A stretch of DNA of 64,000 nt from Spongisporangium articulatum (GCF_044465595.1 NZ_JBITLV010000007.1:124001-188000); one strand, 5' to 3'; positions 24,125-32,441 are shown, counted from the first letter of the stretch. Made by a program: numbers and translations. The notes: generated by a model from the letters alone, not told the origin.

Positions 24125-24589
24125 TCAGTCCTCGCAGTCGGAGGTGAGGCCGCCCAGCATCCGGCGGGCGGCGTCCCGCAGGTGCTTCTGCTGGGCCCGC
24201 GTCAGCGGGTCGAAGACGAGCCGGCGCACCTCGGCCACGTGCCCGGGGGCGGTGGCGACGACCTTGTCCCACCCGTCGTCCGTGAGGACGGCGAGCGTCA
24301 CCCGGCCGTTGTCGGGGTCGGGGGTGCGGCGCACCCAGCCGCGCCGCTCCAGGCGCTTCACCACGTGCGAGAGGCGGGACAGGGAGCCGTTGGTGATCAG
24401 GGCCAGCTCGCTCATCCTCCGGGTGCGGCCGGGCGTCTCGGAGAGCATGGCCAGCACGAGGTACTCGAAGTGGTTGAGCCCCGCGTCGCGCTGGAGCTGG
24501 GCGTCGAGGGCGGCCGGGAGCAGGGTCATGAGACCGGCGAACGGCATCCAGGTGGCCTGCTCGTCGACATCGAGCCAGCGCGGTTCCAT
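24125..24589 (-). CDS. MarR-family transcriptional regulator
   Basis: 154 residues with the MarR winged-helix pattern: HFEYLVLAMLSETPGRTRRMSELA, then the recognition helix SLSRLSHVVKRLERRGWVRR and the wing DPDNGRVTLAVLTDDG. It is divergent from a DoxX gene across an 84-base gap that carries a 12-base inverted repeat, so it likely represses itself and doxX in response to a small molecule or oxidant. The 3' end is 15 bases from the convergent acetyltransferase. Confidence 0.9.
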   Translation of the reverse strand: MEPRWLDVDEQATWMPFAGLMTLLPAALDAQLQRDAGLNHFEYLVLAMLSETPGRTRRMSELALITNGSLSRLSHVVKRLERRGWVRRTPDPDNGRVTLAVLTDDGWDKVVATAPGHVAEVRRLVFDPLTRAQQKHLRDAARRMLGGLTSDCED

Positions 24590-24601
24590 CCCCCCAGCAT
24601 A

Positions 24602-24649
24602 GTTGACGCTTCACATGTCGACCTGCTTAGTTTGACTTGAAGCATCAAC
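24602..24649. promoter_or_regulatory. Inverted repeat between marR-like and doxX, candidate operator
   Basis: GTTGACGCTTCA (24602-24613) and TGAAGCATCAAC (24638-24649) are inverted copies with a single mismatch, 24 bases apart. The right arm overlaps a TTGACT -35-like hexamer (24632-24637) for doxX. This matches MarR-type control of a divergent promoter pair. Confidence 0.65.
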
Positions 24650-24673
24650 CTTCTACTGCTTGAGGAGCCCTGC

Positions 24674-25051
24674 ATGAACGTGGTCCTGTGGGTCGTCGCG
24701 GCTGCCCTGGCCGTCGCCTTCGCCGGCGCCGGCCTGATGAAGATCGCCCAGCCCGCCGAGAAGCTGATCGCGGGCGGCATGGGCTACGTCGAGGACTTCG
24801 CGCCGCCGGTGATCAAGCTGATCGGGGTGCTCGAGGTGCTGGCGGCGATCGGGCTGGTCGGGCCCCCGCTGCTGGGCTTCGCCGAGATCCTGACGCCGCT
24901 GGCCGCCACCGGGCTGGTGCTACTGATGATCGGGGCGATCATCACGCACGCCCGCCGGGGCGAGACGCCGATGATCGTGGTCAACGTCGTCCTGCTGGCC
25001 CTGGCCGCGTTCGTGGCGTGGGGCCGGTTCGGGCCGCACTCGTTCACCTGA
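24674..25051 (+). CDS. DoxX-family membrane protein
   Basis: 125 residues with four hydrophobic helices, starting VVLWVVAAALAVAFAGAGLMK, with the family pattern FAGAGLMKIAQP and the later helix pair VIKLIGVLEVLAAIGLVG. DoxX-like proteins are membrane proteins linked to thiol and oxidative stress. A TGAGGAG site precedes the ATG. Probably regulated by the adjacent MarR protein. Confidence 0.85.
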   Translation: MNVVLWVVAAALAVAFAGAGLMKIAQPAEKLIAGGMGYVEDFAPPVIKLIGVLEVLAAIGLVGPPLLGFAEILTPLAATGLVLLMIGAIITHARRGETPMIVVNVVLLALAAFVAWGRFGPHSFT

Positions 25052-25134
25052 GCCTCGGCCCCTGAACCTCGGCGCCCCGGGCGGGCCGCCGGTCGGAGCG
25101 ATCACCCGGCTGGTGTAGCCTTGCCGAGTTGTTT

Positions 25135-25208
25135 CGGGCTGTAGCGCAGTTTGGTAGCGCACCTGACTGGGGGTCAGGGGGTCGCAGGTTCAAATCCTGT
25201 CAGCCCGA
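25135..25208 (+). tRNA. tRNA-Pro (anticodon GGG)
   Basis: A full cloverleaf: acceptor arms CGGGCTG and CAGCCCG, D-arm GCGCAGTTTGGTAGCGC, anticodon stem CCTGA/TCAGG with loop CTGGGGG giving anticodon GGG, and T-arm CAGGTTCAAATCCTG. Discriminator base is A. The 3' CCA is not encoded. Confidence 0.95.
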
Positions 25209-25214
25209 CTCTGT

Positions 25215-25230
25215 GATGTCGCAAGACATC
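25215..25230 (+). other. Small GNRA-loop hairpin after tRNA-Pro
   Basis: GATGTC-GCAA-GACATC is a perfect 6-bp stem with a GNRA tetraloop directly before the terminator. It may mark the tRNA precursor's 3' trailer for processing. Confidence 0.5.
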
Positions 25231-25266
25231 CGAAACAGGCCGAACCTACGGGTTCGGCCTGTTTCG
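25231..25266 (+). terminator. Strong terminator hairpin downstream of tRNA-Pro
   Basis: A perfect 16-bp stem (25231-25246 with 25251-25266) closed by a TACG loop, ending in a T-containing GTTTCGCTTCG tail. Confidence 0.85.
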
Positions 25267-25289
25267 CTTCGTGGGTTCTCCAGGATGCG

Positions 25290-25772
25290 GTGGCGCTTGC
25301 GCGGGTGGATGTTCGCCTGGCGCACGAGGGCAGAGCGATCCGCTGCCTGTTCTACCTCGACCTCGACGGCTTCAAGGAGATCAACGACACCTACGGGCAC
25401 GACCAGGGGGACGACGTCCTGCGGACCGCCGCCCGGCGGCTGCGGCGCGCCGTGGGCGCCGATGACCTGCTCTGCCGGATCGGTGGGGACGAGTTCGTCG
25501 CCGTGCTGACGATCGACACCGCCGAGCCCGGCGAACTCGAGCACGCCTCGGACCGCCTCCGGGAAGCGGTGTGCGCGCCCGTGCCCAGGCGCGGGTCGGG
25601 CGGTGAGAGCGTCGCGGTCGGGGTGAGCATCGGACGCGCCCTCATCGTGCCCGGGTCCTCCGTGGACGTCGCCATGAAGGCGGCCGACCGCCAGATGTAC
25701 GAGGCCAAGCAGGCCACCCGGGGGGCCCGGAAGAGCGCGCCGCCGGTCCCCGCTGCGAGCTACCACGCGTGA
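25290..25772 (+). pseudogene. 5'-truncated GGDEF-domain remnant
   Basis: A 160-residue frame whose body is a GGDEF domain: LDLDGFKEINDTYGHDQGDD, IGGDEF (~64-69), VAVGVSIGRA, and DRQMYEAK. It closely copies the GGDEF domain of the full gene at 25907, both in protein and DNA. The start of the domain, with the usual D-x-L-T-G-L-x-N-R motif, is missing, and no sensory region precedes it. It begins soon after the tRNA terminator with no clear ribosome-binding site. A decayed duplicate is most likely, although the active-site motif is still intact, so a short functional protein cannot be excluded. Confidence 0.65.
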
Positions 25773-25860
25773 TCACAAAGCCGAGAACGTCCGGAGGGCC
25801 GCCCTGACCAGGCACCCGAAAGGCCCAATCGCCTACCCGGCGTGACGTCCGGAGTGACCC

Positions 25861-25872
25861 TGTTCGGCCGAT
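25861..25872 (+). promoter_or_regulatory. FliA/WhiG-like -10 motif TGTTCGGCCGAT before GGDEF gene
   Basis: The same 12-mer as at 15842-15853, ending 34 bases before the GTG of the GGDEF receptor. GCCGAT matches the core of sigma-28 -10 elements. Both copies are followed by an ACCCCC stretch. Confidence 0.45.
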
Positions 25873-25906
25873 CAAGCGACCCCCTTCGGCTGACGAAGAA
25901 CGACCA

Positions 25907-27748
25907 GTGCGGGCAGGTCTGAGCAGACGGCTGCCGATCCCGGTGAGGCTCCTCATCACGATCGGCGTACCGCTGCTCGCCCTGGTCGGCGTCCTCGGTA
26001 CTCAGATCAAGGACGCCCGGGACACCGGGGACCGGGCCTCCCAGTCACTGGTCCGGGCCCAACTGCTGCGGACGGTCGCCGTCCTGCAGGGCACGGTGGT
26101 GGCTCCGGAGATGATCGCGCACGGACTGAAGCCGAGACCGGGCATGCCGCTGATCACCCAGCTGGCCCTGAACTCCACGTACAACCTGATCAACAAGCGG
26201 GCCAACGACGCCGCCACCGCCCTCGAGAAGCTGATGATCAGGCAGGGTTCGGCGGTTCCCACGGACGCCCGGCAGGCGTTCGAGGAGGAGATCCACGCGC
26301 TCCGGGTGGTCACGTCCGGAAACACCGGTGCCGCGGCGATCAAGCGTCTGAAGGTCGCCCGCACGGCGGCCGACGACGCCCTGACCGAGCTCTTCCTCCA
26401 GTTCACCGACTTCACCTGGGCCCTCTACCAGGGCGTCATCGAGATCTACCGCACGCGCTACTACGAGGTCAGCGCCCTGCTACCCATGCTGGCCGGGTAC
26501 CACTTCGTGTCAGCCTCGGAGCTCTCGGTCCTGTCGGGGGCTCGCGAGCAGGCCGTCATCCGGTCGAGCTTCGGCACCGACGAGAGCACTCGGCAGAAGA
26601 TCCAAGCCATCATCGACGGAGAGAACTTCAAGAAGTACGTGGCCTCCGTGGCACTGGCCGTGAAGATCGCCGAGGGACGGCACGCCCCCCTCGACGGCAG
26701 CCAGGTGGCCAAGGCCGGGCTCGGCGCCCTGGCGGTCTCCGACGAGGAGGACGTCAACGTCAAACTCGTGCAGGACCAGGCCTCGGAATCCATCCGCAGG
26801 ACAGCCGAGGAGGCCCACCACCGGGAACGGGTCGCCCTGTGGATCGCCGGGGCCACTCTGCTCCTGACGTTCCTGCTGGCGATGGCCGCCCTGCGCTCGA
26901 TCCTGTCGCCGCTGCGGCAACTCAACCGCCGCGCGGGCGAGCTGACCCGCGGGCGCCTGGACGGCCCACCGGTCCCGGTGGTCGGCCGCGACGAGCTGAC
27001 CCAGCTGGCCGCCGCCCTCGAGGGCAGCGCCGCGACCCTGCTGCACGTGAACGCCCAGGCCCAGGCGATCGCCGACGGCCGGATGGACGACCCCGCCCTC
27101 GACTCCGCCGCGCCGGGCCCGTTCGGCGAGGTCCTCCACGCCAACGTCATCGCTGTGCAGGCGCAGGCGGCCCGACTGCAGCACGACGCCGACCACGACC
27201 CGCTCACCGGCCTGCTCAACCGGTCCGGCCTGGACCGGGCCGTCGCCGCGGCGCCCCCGGAGGCCGTGGTCGCGGGGCGGGCCACCCGCTGGCTGCTCTA
27301 CATGGACCTCGACGGGTTCAAGGAGATCAACGACACCTACGGCCACGACCAGGGTGACGACGTCCTCCGCGCGGCCGCCCAGCGACTGGTTCGTGCGGTG
27401 CGTCCCGACGACCTGCTCTGCCGGCTCGGCGGCGACGAGTTCGTGGCCGTGCTCACCGTCGACACCGAGGAACCGGCCGAGCTCGAGTACGCGGTGGCGC
27501 GGGTCTCCCAGGCCGTCTGCACCCCGGTGCCCAAACGCCGTTCGGACGGCGGGACCGTGGCCGTCGGGGTCAGCATCGGACGGGCCCAGATCCCGGCGAA
27601 CGGCGACATCGATTCGGCGATGGCCGTCGCTGACAAGCACATGTACGAGGTGAAACGGGCCGGTAAGGAGGCCCGCCGGGCGGCCGGCCTACCCGTGGGC
27701 CGCCAGGCCGTGGTGGATGACGTCCCACGACTCATCCACAATGAGTAA
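25907..27748 (+). CDS. Transmembrane diguanylate cyclase with nitrate-sensing-like periplasmic domain and HAMP
   Basis: 613 residues. A first membrane helix (RLLITIGVPLLALVGVLG) precedes a ~270-residue helical extracellular region that looks like a NIT (nitrate/nitrite-sensing-type) four-helix receptor domain. A second helix (VALWIAGATLLLTFLLAMAAL) leads to a HAMP (ILSPLRQLNRRAGELTRGRL, DELTQLAAALE). The GGDEF domain begins HDPLTGLLNRSGL and has the active GGDEF at ~508-512. No EAL domain. It should convert an external signal into c-di-GMP. The assignment of the sensor as NIT-like is from helix pattern only. Confidence 0.85.
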   Translation: MRAGLSRRLPIPVRLLITIGVPLLALVGVLGTQIKDARDTGDRASQSLVRAQLLRTVAVLQGTVVAPEMIAHGLKPRPGMPLITQLALNSTYNLINKRANDAATALEKLMIRQGSAVPTDARQAFEEEIHALRVVTSGNTGAAAIKRLKVARTAADDALTELFLQFTDFTWALYQGVIEIYRTRYYEVSALLPMLAGYHFVSASELSVLSGAREQAVIRSSFGTDESTRQKIQAIIDGENFKKYVASVALAVKIAEGRHAPLDGSQVAKAGLGALAVSDEEDVNVKLVQDQASESIRRTAEEAHHRERVALWIAGATLLLTFLLAMAALRSILSPLRQLNRRAGELTRGRLDGPPVPVVGRDELTQLAAALEGSAATLLHVNAQAQAIADGRMDDPALDSAAPGPFGEVLHANVIAVQAQAARLQHDADHDPLTGLLNRSGLDRAVAAAPPEAVVAGRATRWLLYMDLDGFKEINDTYGHDQGDDVLRAAAQRLVRAVRPDDLLCRLGGDEFVAVLTVDTEEPAELEYAVARVSQAVCTPVPKRRSDGGTVAVGVSIGRAQIPANGDIDSAMAVADKHMYEVKRAGKEARRAAGLPVGRQAVVDDVPRLIHNE

Positions 27749-27782
27749 TCACATGCTCACTTTAAGCAGTTAGACTGCCGGG

Positions 27783-29228
27783 GTGTCGAGCGCAGCGGCA
27801 GCCCCTGGCTCCGGGCGGGCCCGCGCGGCCGAGCAGGTCGATCGGGTGAACCGGTGGGCGCTGCGGCGCCTGCCCGACCTCAACCGGGAGATCCTGGCCG
27901 GCACCCGCCCCGGGTCCACCTTCCCCGCGGAGCTGGCGCACGCCGTCCTGCCCGATCTGCCCGATCCGCGCGAGTTGACCGTCGCCCGCTGCGAGCAGCT
28001 GGTCGTCAGCCTGGGCCTGGCCGGGGCCTCGGTGGCCCGGCACTACCAGGAGGCCGACGAGGCGCATCGGGCCACTCCGGCGGCAGCGTTCGACGGACTC
28101 GTGACGGCCGACGGGCGCAGTTTCCGCCAGTACTTCGGCGAGATCGCCGACCGCACCGGCACCGGGCACGCGCACCGCGACACCTTCTCCAGCCTGGTGC
28201 GCTGGAACCTGCCGCCCTGTGACGTCGAGGTCGCCGGGGCCACGCTCGTCAGCGTCCGCAGCCGGTTCGCCGACGGCCGGGCCCGCACGTACACCGGCGC
28301 CCCCGACGAGGTGCGCTTCCTGGGCCTACTCAAGGCGTCCGAGGCGGTCGAGCAGGCCGCCAACACGCTGCTGAACCCGATCTCCGACGGCACCCTCCAC
28401 CCCGACGACCCGTACGCCGCCAACAGCGTGGCGCGGGCCGTCGTCCTGATCGACCTGCTGCGCAGCATCAACCAGGACTTCATCGCCCGCCCTCCCGAGG
28501 ACGGGCTGCGCACCGGGTTCTTCCTCGACGTGTTCCGGCAGTTCGCCGTGCACTGGGAGGTCGGCGACGTGCCGCCGAGCGGCGCCCAGGACGTGGAGTT
28601 CCTGATCCGCGACCTCCTGCTCGGCATCGACCTGGCCGAGTACCCGCGAATGCTGCGCGCCGTCTTCCCGAGCCTGCTGGCCGGTGAGCGGCTGGCCCTC
28701 TACGAGCTGTTCGAACGGCCCTCGTTACCGGAACTGGTGCTGGACCACCTCGACCTGGACGGCGGGCAGCAACTGGAGGCCGCGACTCCGGCCGAGCTGC
28801 GGGCCCTGGTCCACGAGCACCCCGTGCTGGCCGCGCTCTACCTGCTGCTGAACGCGCACGCGCGGATCGCCGGGGTGCACCTGCGGATGTCGAAACGGTT
28901 CCTCTTCGACCCGCAGCGCGATCGGGACCAGTCCGGCTACGGCGACCCCGGCGTGGTGTCGAACCGGGTCGGGACGACGGGGATGGACGAGCAGCGCCTG
29001 GAACTGCTCACCCACGCCCGCCACCACCACCCGCTGCGGGCGCTGAGAGCCGTTCCGGCCCGGGAACTCGAGGAGATCGCCGGGCTGCCCCGGCTGCGCG
29101 ACCAGCACGTCGAGGTCCGGTTCCGCGGGACCACGCTCTCCCCCGAGGAACTCGGCCTGCCCGCGCCCGGCCTGCCCCAGCTGCGGCCGCCGGCCCACCT
29201 GCACGAACACGCCACGGGGAGGCACTGA
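27783..29228 (+). CDS. PrnB-family protein (DUF1864; heme-dependent dioxygenase superfamily)
   Basis: 481 residues, longer than PrnB (about 360). The segment RTYTGAPDEVRFLGLLKAS followed by a helix matches the region of monodechloroaminopyrrolnitrin synthase PrnB with SYTGLPDE, and the C-terminal LLLNAHARIAGVHLRMSKRF followed by GYGDPGVVSNRVG corresponds to the PrnB end with LLRFRAPHLKLA and SGGYAPS. PrnB belongs to the tryptophan/indoleamine 2,3-dioxygenase fold and holds heme. The GTG is preceded by TAGACT (27771-27776), suggesting a leaderless mRNA. It ends 1 base before a PAS kinase gene. It may be an oxygenase or a heme sensor; this is unproven. Confidence 0.6.
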   Translation: MSSAAAAPGSGRARAAEQVDRVNRWALRRLPDLNREILAGTRPGSTFPAELAHAVLPDLPDPRELTVARCEQLVVSLGLAGASVARHYQEADEAHRATPAAAFDGLVTADGRSFRQYFGEIADRTGTGHAHRDTFSSLVRWNLPPCDVEVAGATLVSVRSRFADGRARTYTGAPDEVRFLGLLKASEAVEQAANTLLNPISDGTLHPDDPYAANSVARAVVLIDLLRSINQDFIARPPEDGLRTGFFLDVFRQFAVHWEVGDVPPSGAQDVEFLIRDLLLGIDLAEYPRMLRAVFPSLLAGERLALYELFERPSLPELVLDHLDLDGGQQLEAATPAELRALVHEHPVLAALYLLLNAHARIAGVHLRMSKRFLFDPQRDRDQSGYGDPGVVSNRVGTTGMDEQRLELLTHARHHHPLRALRAVPARELEEIAGLPRLRDQHVEVRFRGTTLSPEELGLPAPGLPQLRPPAHLHEHATGRH

Positions 29229-29229
29229 G

Positions 29230-30423
29230 ATGGGTGACGCCCGCCTCGACCCGAGGGTCCGGCACGGCCTGCCCGACGCCCGGATGGGCCCGGAGCAGCT
29301 GCTGGCCCTTCTCGACCACACCTCCGCGGTCGTCTACGTGCGCGACCTGGAGGGCCGTTACGTCCTCGTGAATCGCGAGTACGAAAGGCTTTTCGGGGTA
29401 CGTCGCGAGGAACTGCTCGGCCTCACCGACCACGATCTGTTCCCGCGGCAGGTGGCCGACGCGTTCCGGGAGAACGACCTGCAGGCGATCCTGGGCGGGC
29501 GGCCGGTGACGATGGAGGAGGTCGCCCCGGGTGAGGACGGCAGCCTGCACACCTACGTCACGGTGAAGTTCCCGCTGCTGGACGCCGCCGGTAAGGCGTA
29601 CATGATCTGCGGCATCTCGACCGACATCACCGACCGCAAGCGTGCCGAGGACGAGGTCCGGCTGCTCAACGCCGAACTGGAGCAGAGGGTCGAGGAGCGC
29701 ACCGCCGAGCTGGCCGCCAGCACCCAGGAACTCGACGCCTTCGCCTACTCCGTGTCCCACGACCTGCGGGCCCCGCTGCGGGCCCTGCACGGGTACAGCC
29801 AGGTGCTGCTGGAGGACTACGCCGGCGACCTGGACGAGACCGCCACCGGCTACCTCGAACGGCTCCAGGCCAACGCCACGAAGATGGACACCCTGATCGA
29901 GTCCCTGCTGCGGCTGTCCCGGACCACCCGGGCCGAACTGCACCGCCAGCCGGTCGATCTGGCCGAGCTGGCCACCTCGATCGTGGCCGACCTGCGGGCC
30001 GCGGAGCCCGGCCGCGAAGTCTCGCTCGTCGTCGACGGGCCGCTCAGCGCGACGGGCGACGTGCACCTGCTGCGCGCGGCGCTGCACAACCTGCTCGCCA
30101 ACGCCTGGAAGTTCACGGCCCGCAGCGATTCCGCGCAGATCAAGGTGGGCTGGGTGGCCCAGACCGGCCGGCCCGCGAGCCTGGCCGGACCGCCCGGGCC
30201 GGCGTTCGTCGTCGCGGACAACGGCGCGGGGTTCGACCCGCGGTTCGCCGCCAAGCTTTTCCAGCCGTTCCAGCGGTTGCACCACCAGGAGGACTTCGAC
30301 GGCAGCGGCATCGGGCTGGCCATCGTCAAACGGATCATCCGGCGGCACGGGGGCGACATCTGGGCCGAGTCCGCCCCCGGCGAGGGCGCGACGTTCTACT
30401 TCACCCTCCCGAGAGGTGCGTGA
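29230..30423 (+). CDS. PAS-domain sensor histidine kinase (phytochrome-type kinase core)
   Basis: 397 residues. A PAS domain covers ~20-140 (DHTSAVVYVRDLEGRYVLVN, ending GISTDITDRKRAEDEV), then a coiled coil LNAELEQRVEERTAEL, then HisKA with SVSHDLRAPLRALHGYS. The ATPase domain has NLLANAWKFTA, DNGAGFDP, FQPFQRLH and GSGIGLAIVKRI. No membrane helix is present. The HisKA type and the paired CheY-like partner resemble phytochrome-associated kinases with Rcp1-type regulators. It starts 1 base after the PrnB-family gene and overlaps the receiver gene. Confidence 0.92.
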   Translation: MGDARLDPRVRHGLPDARMGPEQLLALLDHTSAVVYVRDLEGRYVLVNREYERLFGVRREELLGLTDHDLFPRQVADAFRENDLQAILGGRPVTMEEVAPGEDGSLHTYVTVKFPLLDAAGKAYMICGISTDITDRKRAEDEVRLLNAELEQRVEERTAELAASTQELDAFAYSVSHDLRAPLRALHGYSQVLLEDYAGDLDETATGYLERLQANATKMDTLIESLLRLSRTTRAELHRQPVDLAELATSIVADLRAAEPGREVSLVVDGPLSATGDVHLLRAALHNLLANAWKFTARSDSAQIKVGWVAQTGRPASLAGPPGPAFVVADNGAGFDPRFAAKLFQPFQRLHHQEDFDGSGIGLAIVKRIIRRHGGDIWAESAPGEGATFYFTLPRGA

Positions 30424-30911
30424 TGCCCGACCGGTTCCCGCGGCCCGAGGTGATCCTCCTCGTCGAGGACAACCCGGACGACGTCGCCCTCACCGTGCGC
30501 GCCTTCCGCAAGAACAACTTCGTCAACGAGATCGTCGTGGCCCGCGACGGCGCCGAGGCCCGCGACCTGCTGCTGCCCACCGACGGCCGCGAAGCGCTGC
30601 GGCCGCTGATCGCCCTGGTCGACCTCAACATGCCGCGGGTCGGTGGGCTGGAACTGATCCGCAGCCTGCGGGCCGATCCGCGCACCGAACTGCTGCCGGT
30701 GATCGTGCTGACCACGTCCAGCGAGGAACGCGACATCGCCGAGAGCTACCGGCTCGGGGCGAACAGCTTCGTCCGCAAGCCGGTCACGTTCGGCGAGTTC
30801 CTCACCGCCGCCAACGTTCTCGGGATGTACTGGCTGATGGTCAACGAGCCACCGGGGGCGGCGGTAGAAGTCGATCGGCCAGAGCCTGCAGATCGGGCGT
30901 CACGTACGTGA
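30423..30911 (+). CDS. Stand-alone receiver (Rcp1/CheY-like response regulator)
   Basis: 162 residues, receiver domain only. VILLVEDNPDD gives the acidic pair, ALVDLNMPRVGG the phospho-acceptor Asp, VLTTSSEE the Thr, and SFVRKPVTF the Lys. The long beta4-alpha4 style and the C-terminal YWLMVN match Rcp1-type partners of PAS or phytochrome kinases. ATG 30423 overlaps the kinase stop (TGATG); GTG 30420 is an alternative. The last ~20 residues overlap the convergent HAD gene by 71 bases and are atypical. With no output domain it must act on another protein. Confidence 0.88.
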   Translation: MPDRFPRPEVILLVEDNPDDVALTVRAFRKNNFVNEIVVARDGAEARDLLLPTDGREALRPLIALVDLNMPRVGGLELIRSLRADPRTELLPVIVLTTSSEERDIAESYRLGANSFVRKPVTFGEFLTAANVLGMYWLMVNEPPGAAVEVDRPEPADRASRT

Positions 30912-31536
30912 AGCGCTCGGCCAGACGGTCCAGGTCGTCGGCCGGCAACCCCACCCGGTCCACGAAGGCCGTCCGCATCCCGAAGGTCGCCGCCGCCTCG
31001 ACGTCGTACTCGTGGGCGGCCACGAACAACACCTCCGCCGGGTCCAGTTCCAGCCGTTCGAGCAGGAACCGGTAGGTGCGCGGGTCGGGCTTGTTGGCCC
31101 CGACGAGCTCGCACGACAGCATCATGTGCCAGCGAAGCCCCGACGCGAACGACATGTCGGTCGCCTGCGCCAGGCCCGCCGTGGTCAGGGTCACGAGCCG
31201 GTAGTGGCGGAACAACCGCTCGAAGGCGGGCGGCGAGTCCGGGAACGGGGCGAGCCGGTGACCGAAGCGACCGGCCGCCCGCACGTCCTCCTCGGCCGGT
31301 TCGAGCGCCAGGTCGGCGAGGGCCGTCCGCAGGGCGGCCAGGTCGGTCGCGGCGCCCGGCGTGTACGCCGCCTCCCCGGCGGCCATCGCCCGGGCGCGGG
31401 CGCTGCGCGCCCGGTTCCAGCTCGTGAACAACTCCTCGACCCGGCCGGGGGCGAGCGCGGTGCAGGCGGCCCGCATTCCGGCGTCCTCGTCGAGAACCGT
31501 GCCGAGGACGTCGAAGGCGAGCGTCGTGATGCTCAT
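30841..31536 (-). CDS. HAD-superfamily hydrolase, haloacid dehalogenase type II-like
   Basis: 231 residues. HAD motifs are in order: the nucleophile in LAFDVLGTVLDED, LVTLTTAG (motif II Thr), the Lys in GANKPDPRTYRFLLERL, and VLFVAAHEYDVEAA (motif IV; usually A-x-H-x-x-D in type II dehalogenases). The AHEYD match favours the 2-haloacid dehalogenase subgroup over sugar phosphatases. The 3' end overlaps the receiver gene on the other strand. Confidence 0.85.
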   Translation of the reverse strand: MSITTLAFDVLGTVLDEDAGMRAACTALAPGRVEELFTSWNRARSARARAMAAGEAAYTPGAATDLAALRTALADLALEPAEEDVRAAGRFGHRLAPFPDSPPAFERLFRHYRLVTLTTAGLAQATDMSFASGLRWHMMLSCELVGANKPDPRTYRFLLERLELDPAEVLFVAAHEYDVEAAATFGMRTAFVDRVGLPADDLDRLAERFTYVTPDLQALADRLLPPPPVAR

Positions 31537-31557
31537 GAAGGCCAGGCTACGGGCCGG

Positions 31558-32391
31558 TCACCGCGGCACGTAGGCGAACGTGTCCGGGTCGGGACCGGTG
31601 CGCTCGTCCTTGTTCAGCGCGCTGATCGACGTCACGTCGGCGTCGGTCAGTTCGAAGTCGAAGATCTCGAAGTTCTCCCGGATGCGTTCGGGCGTGACCG
31701 ATTTCGGGAACACGATGTTGCCGAGCTGCACGTGCCAGCGCAGCACCACCTGCGCGGGGCTCTTCCCGACCCGCTCGGCGATCGCGGTGATCGTCGGGTC
31801 CTCGAGAACCCCGCCCTGGGCGATCGGCGACCACGCCTCGATCGCGATGTCGTGGTCGGCACCGTAGGCGCGCAGCTGCGGCTGGGTCAGGTACGGGTGC
31901 AGCTCGATCTGGTTCACCACCGGTTTCACGGTCGTCTCGGCCAGCAGCCGGTTCAGGTGGTGGACCTGGAAGTTCGACACGCCGATGGCCCGGACCTTGC
32001 CGTCCCGGTAGCCCTGCTCGAGCGCCTTCCACGCCTCGGTGAAGTCGCGGACCGTCGCCAGCGGCCAGTGGATCAGGAACAGGTCCAGCCGCTCCACCCC
32101 GAGCGCGTCGAGCGTCCCGTCGAGGGCGCGCGCCGCGTCGTCGTAGGTCTGGAAGCCGTTGTTCAGCTTGCTGGTGACGAACACCTCCGCCGGGTCGAGG
32201 CCGGACTTCCGGATCGCCTCGCCGACCTCGCGCTCGTTGCCGTACATCTCGGCCGTGTCGATGTGCCGGTAGCCGGTCTCCAGGGCGGTCGTGACCGCCT
32301 GGACCGTGTCCTGCGGCTTGATCTGGAACACGCCGAACCCCAGCTGCGGGATCTCGACGCCGTTGTTCAGGGTGATGGTCGCAACGCTCAT
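31558..32391 (-). CDS. Aldo/keto reductase (AKR5-like)
   Basis: 277 residues, the standard AKR length. The catalytic tetrad is present: Asp in YRHIDTAEMYG with Tyr, Lys in VTSKLNN, and His in LFLIHWPL. The NADPH-binding end IVFPKSVTPERIRENFEIFDF is intact. It resembles 2,5-diketo-gluconate reductase-type oxidoreductases and should reduce carbonyls with NADPH. Independent transcription unit upstream of the divergent molybdate operon. Confidence 0.92.
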   Translation of the reverse strand: MSVATITLNNGVEIPQLGFGVFQIKPQDTVQAVTTALETGYRHIDTAEMYGNEREVGEAIRKSGLDPAEVFVTSKLNNGFQTYDDAARALDGTLDALGVERLDLFLIHWPLATVRDFTEAWKALEQGYRDGKVRAIGVSNFQVHHLNRLLAETTVKPVVNQIELHPYLTQPQLRAYGADHDIAIEAWSPIAQGGVLEDPTITAIAERVGKSPAQVVLRWHVQLGNIVFPKSVTPERIRENFEIFDFELTDADVTSISALNKDERTGPDPDTFAYVPR

Positions 32392-32441
32392 ACCTACACC
32401 CTGCCGAGGACCGCCCGGTAGCGCACATGCAGATCATATCC

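Noticed and set aside
25135..25772. tRNA-Pro as an integration site for a mobile island
   Set aside because: No integrase and no second copy of the tRNA 3' end was seen downstream; the tRNA has its own terminator and the following genes look native.
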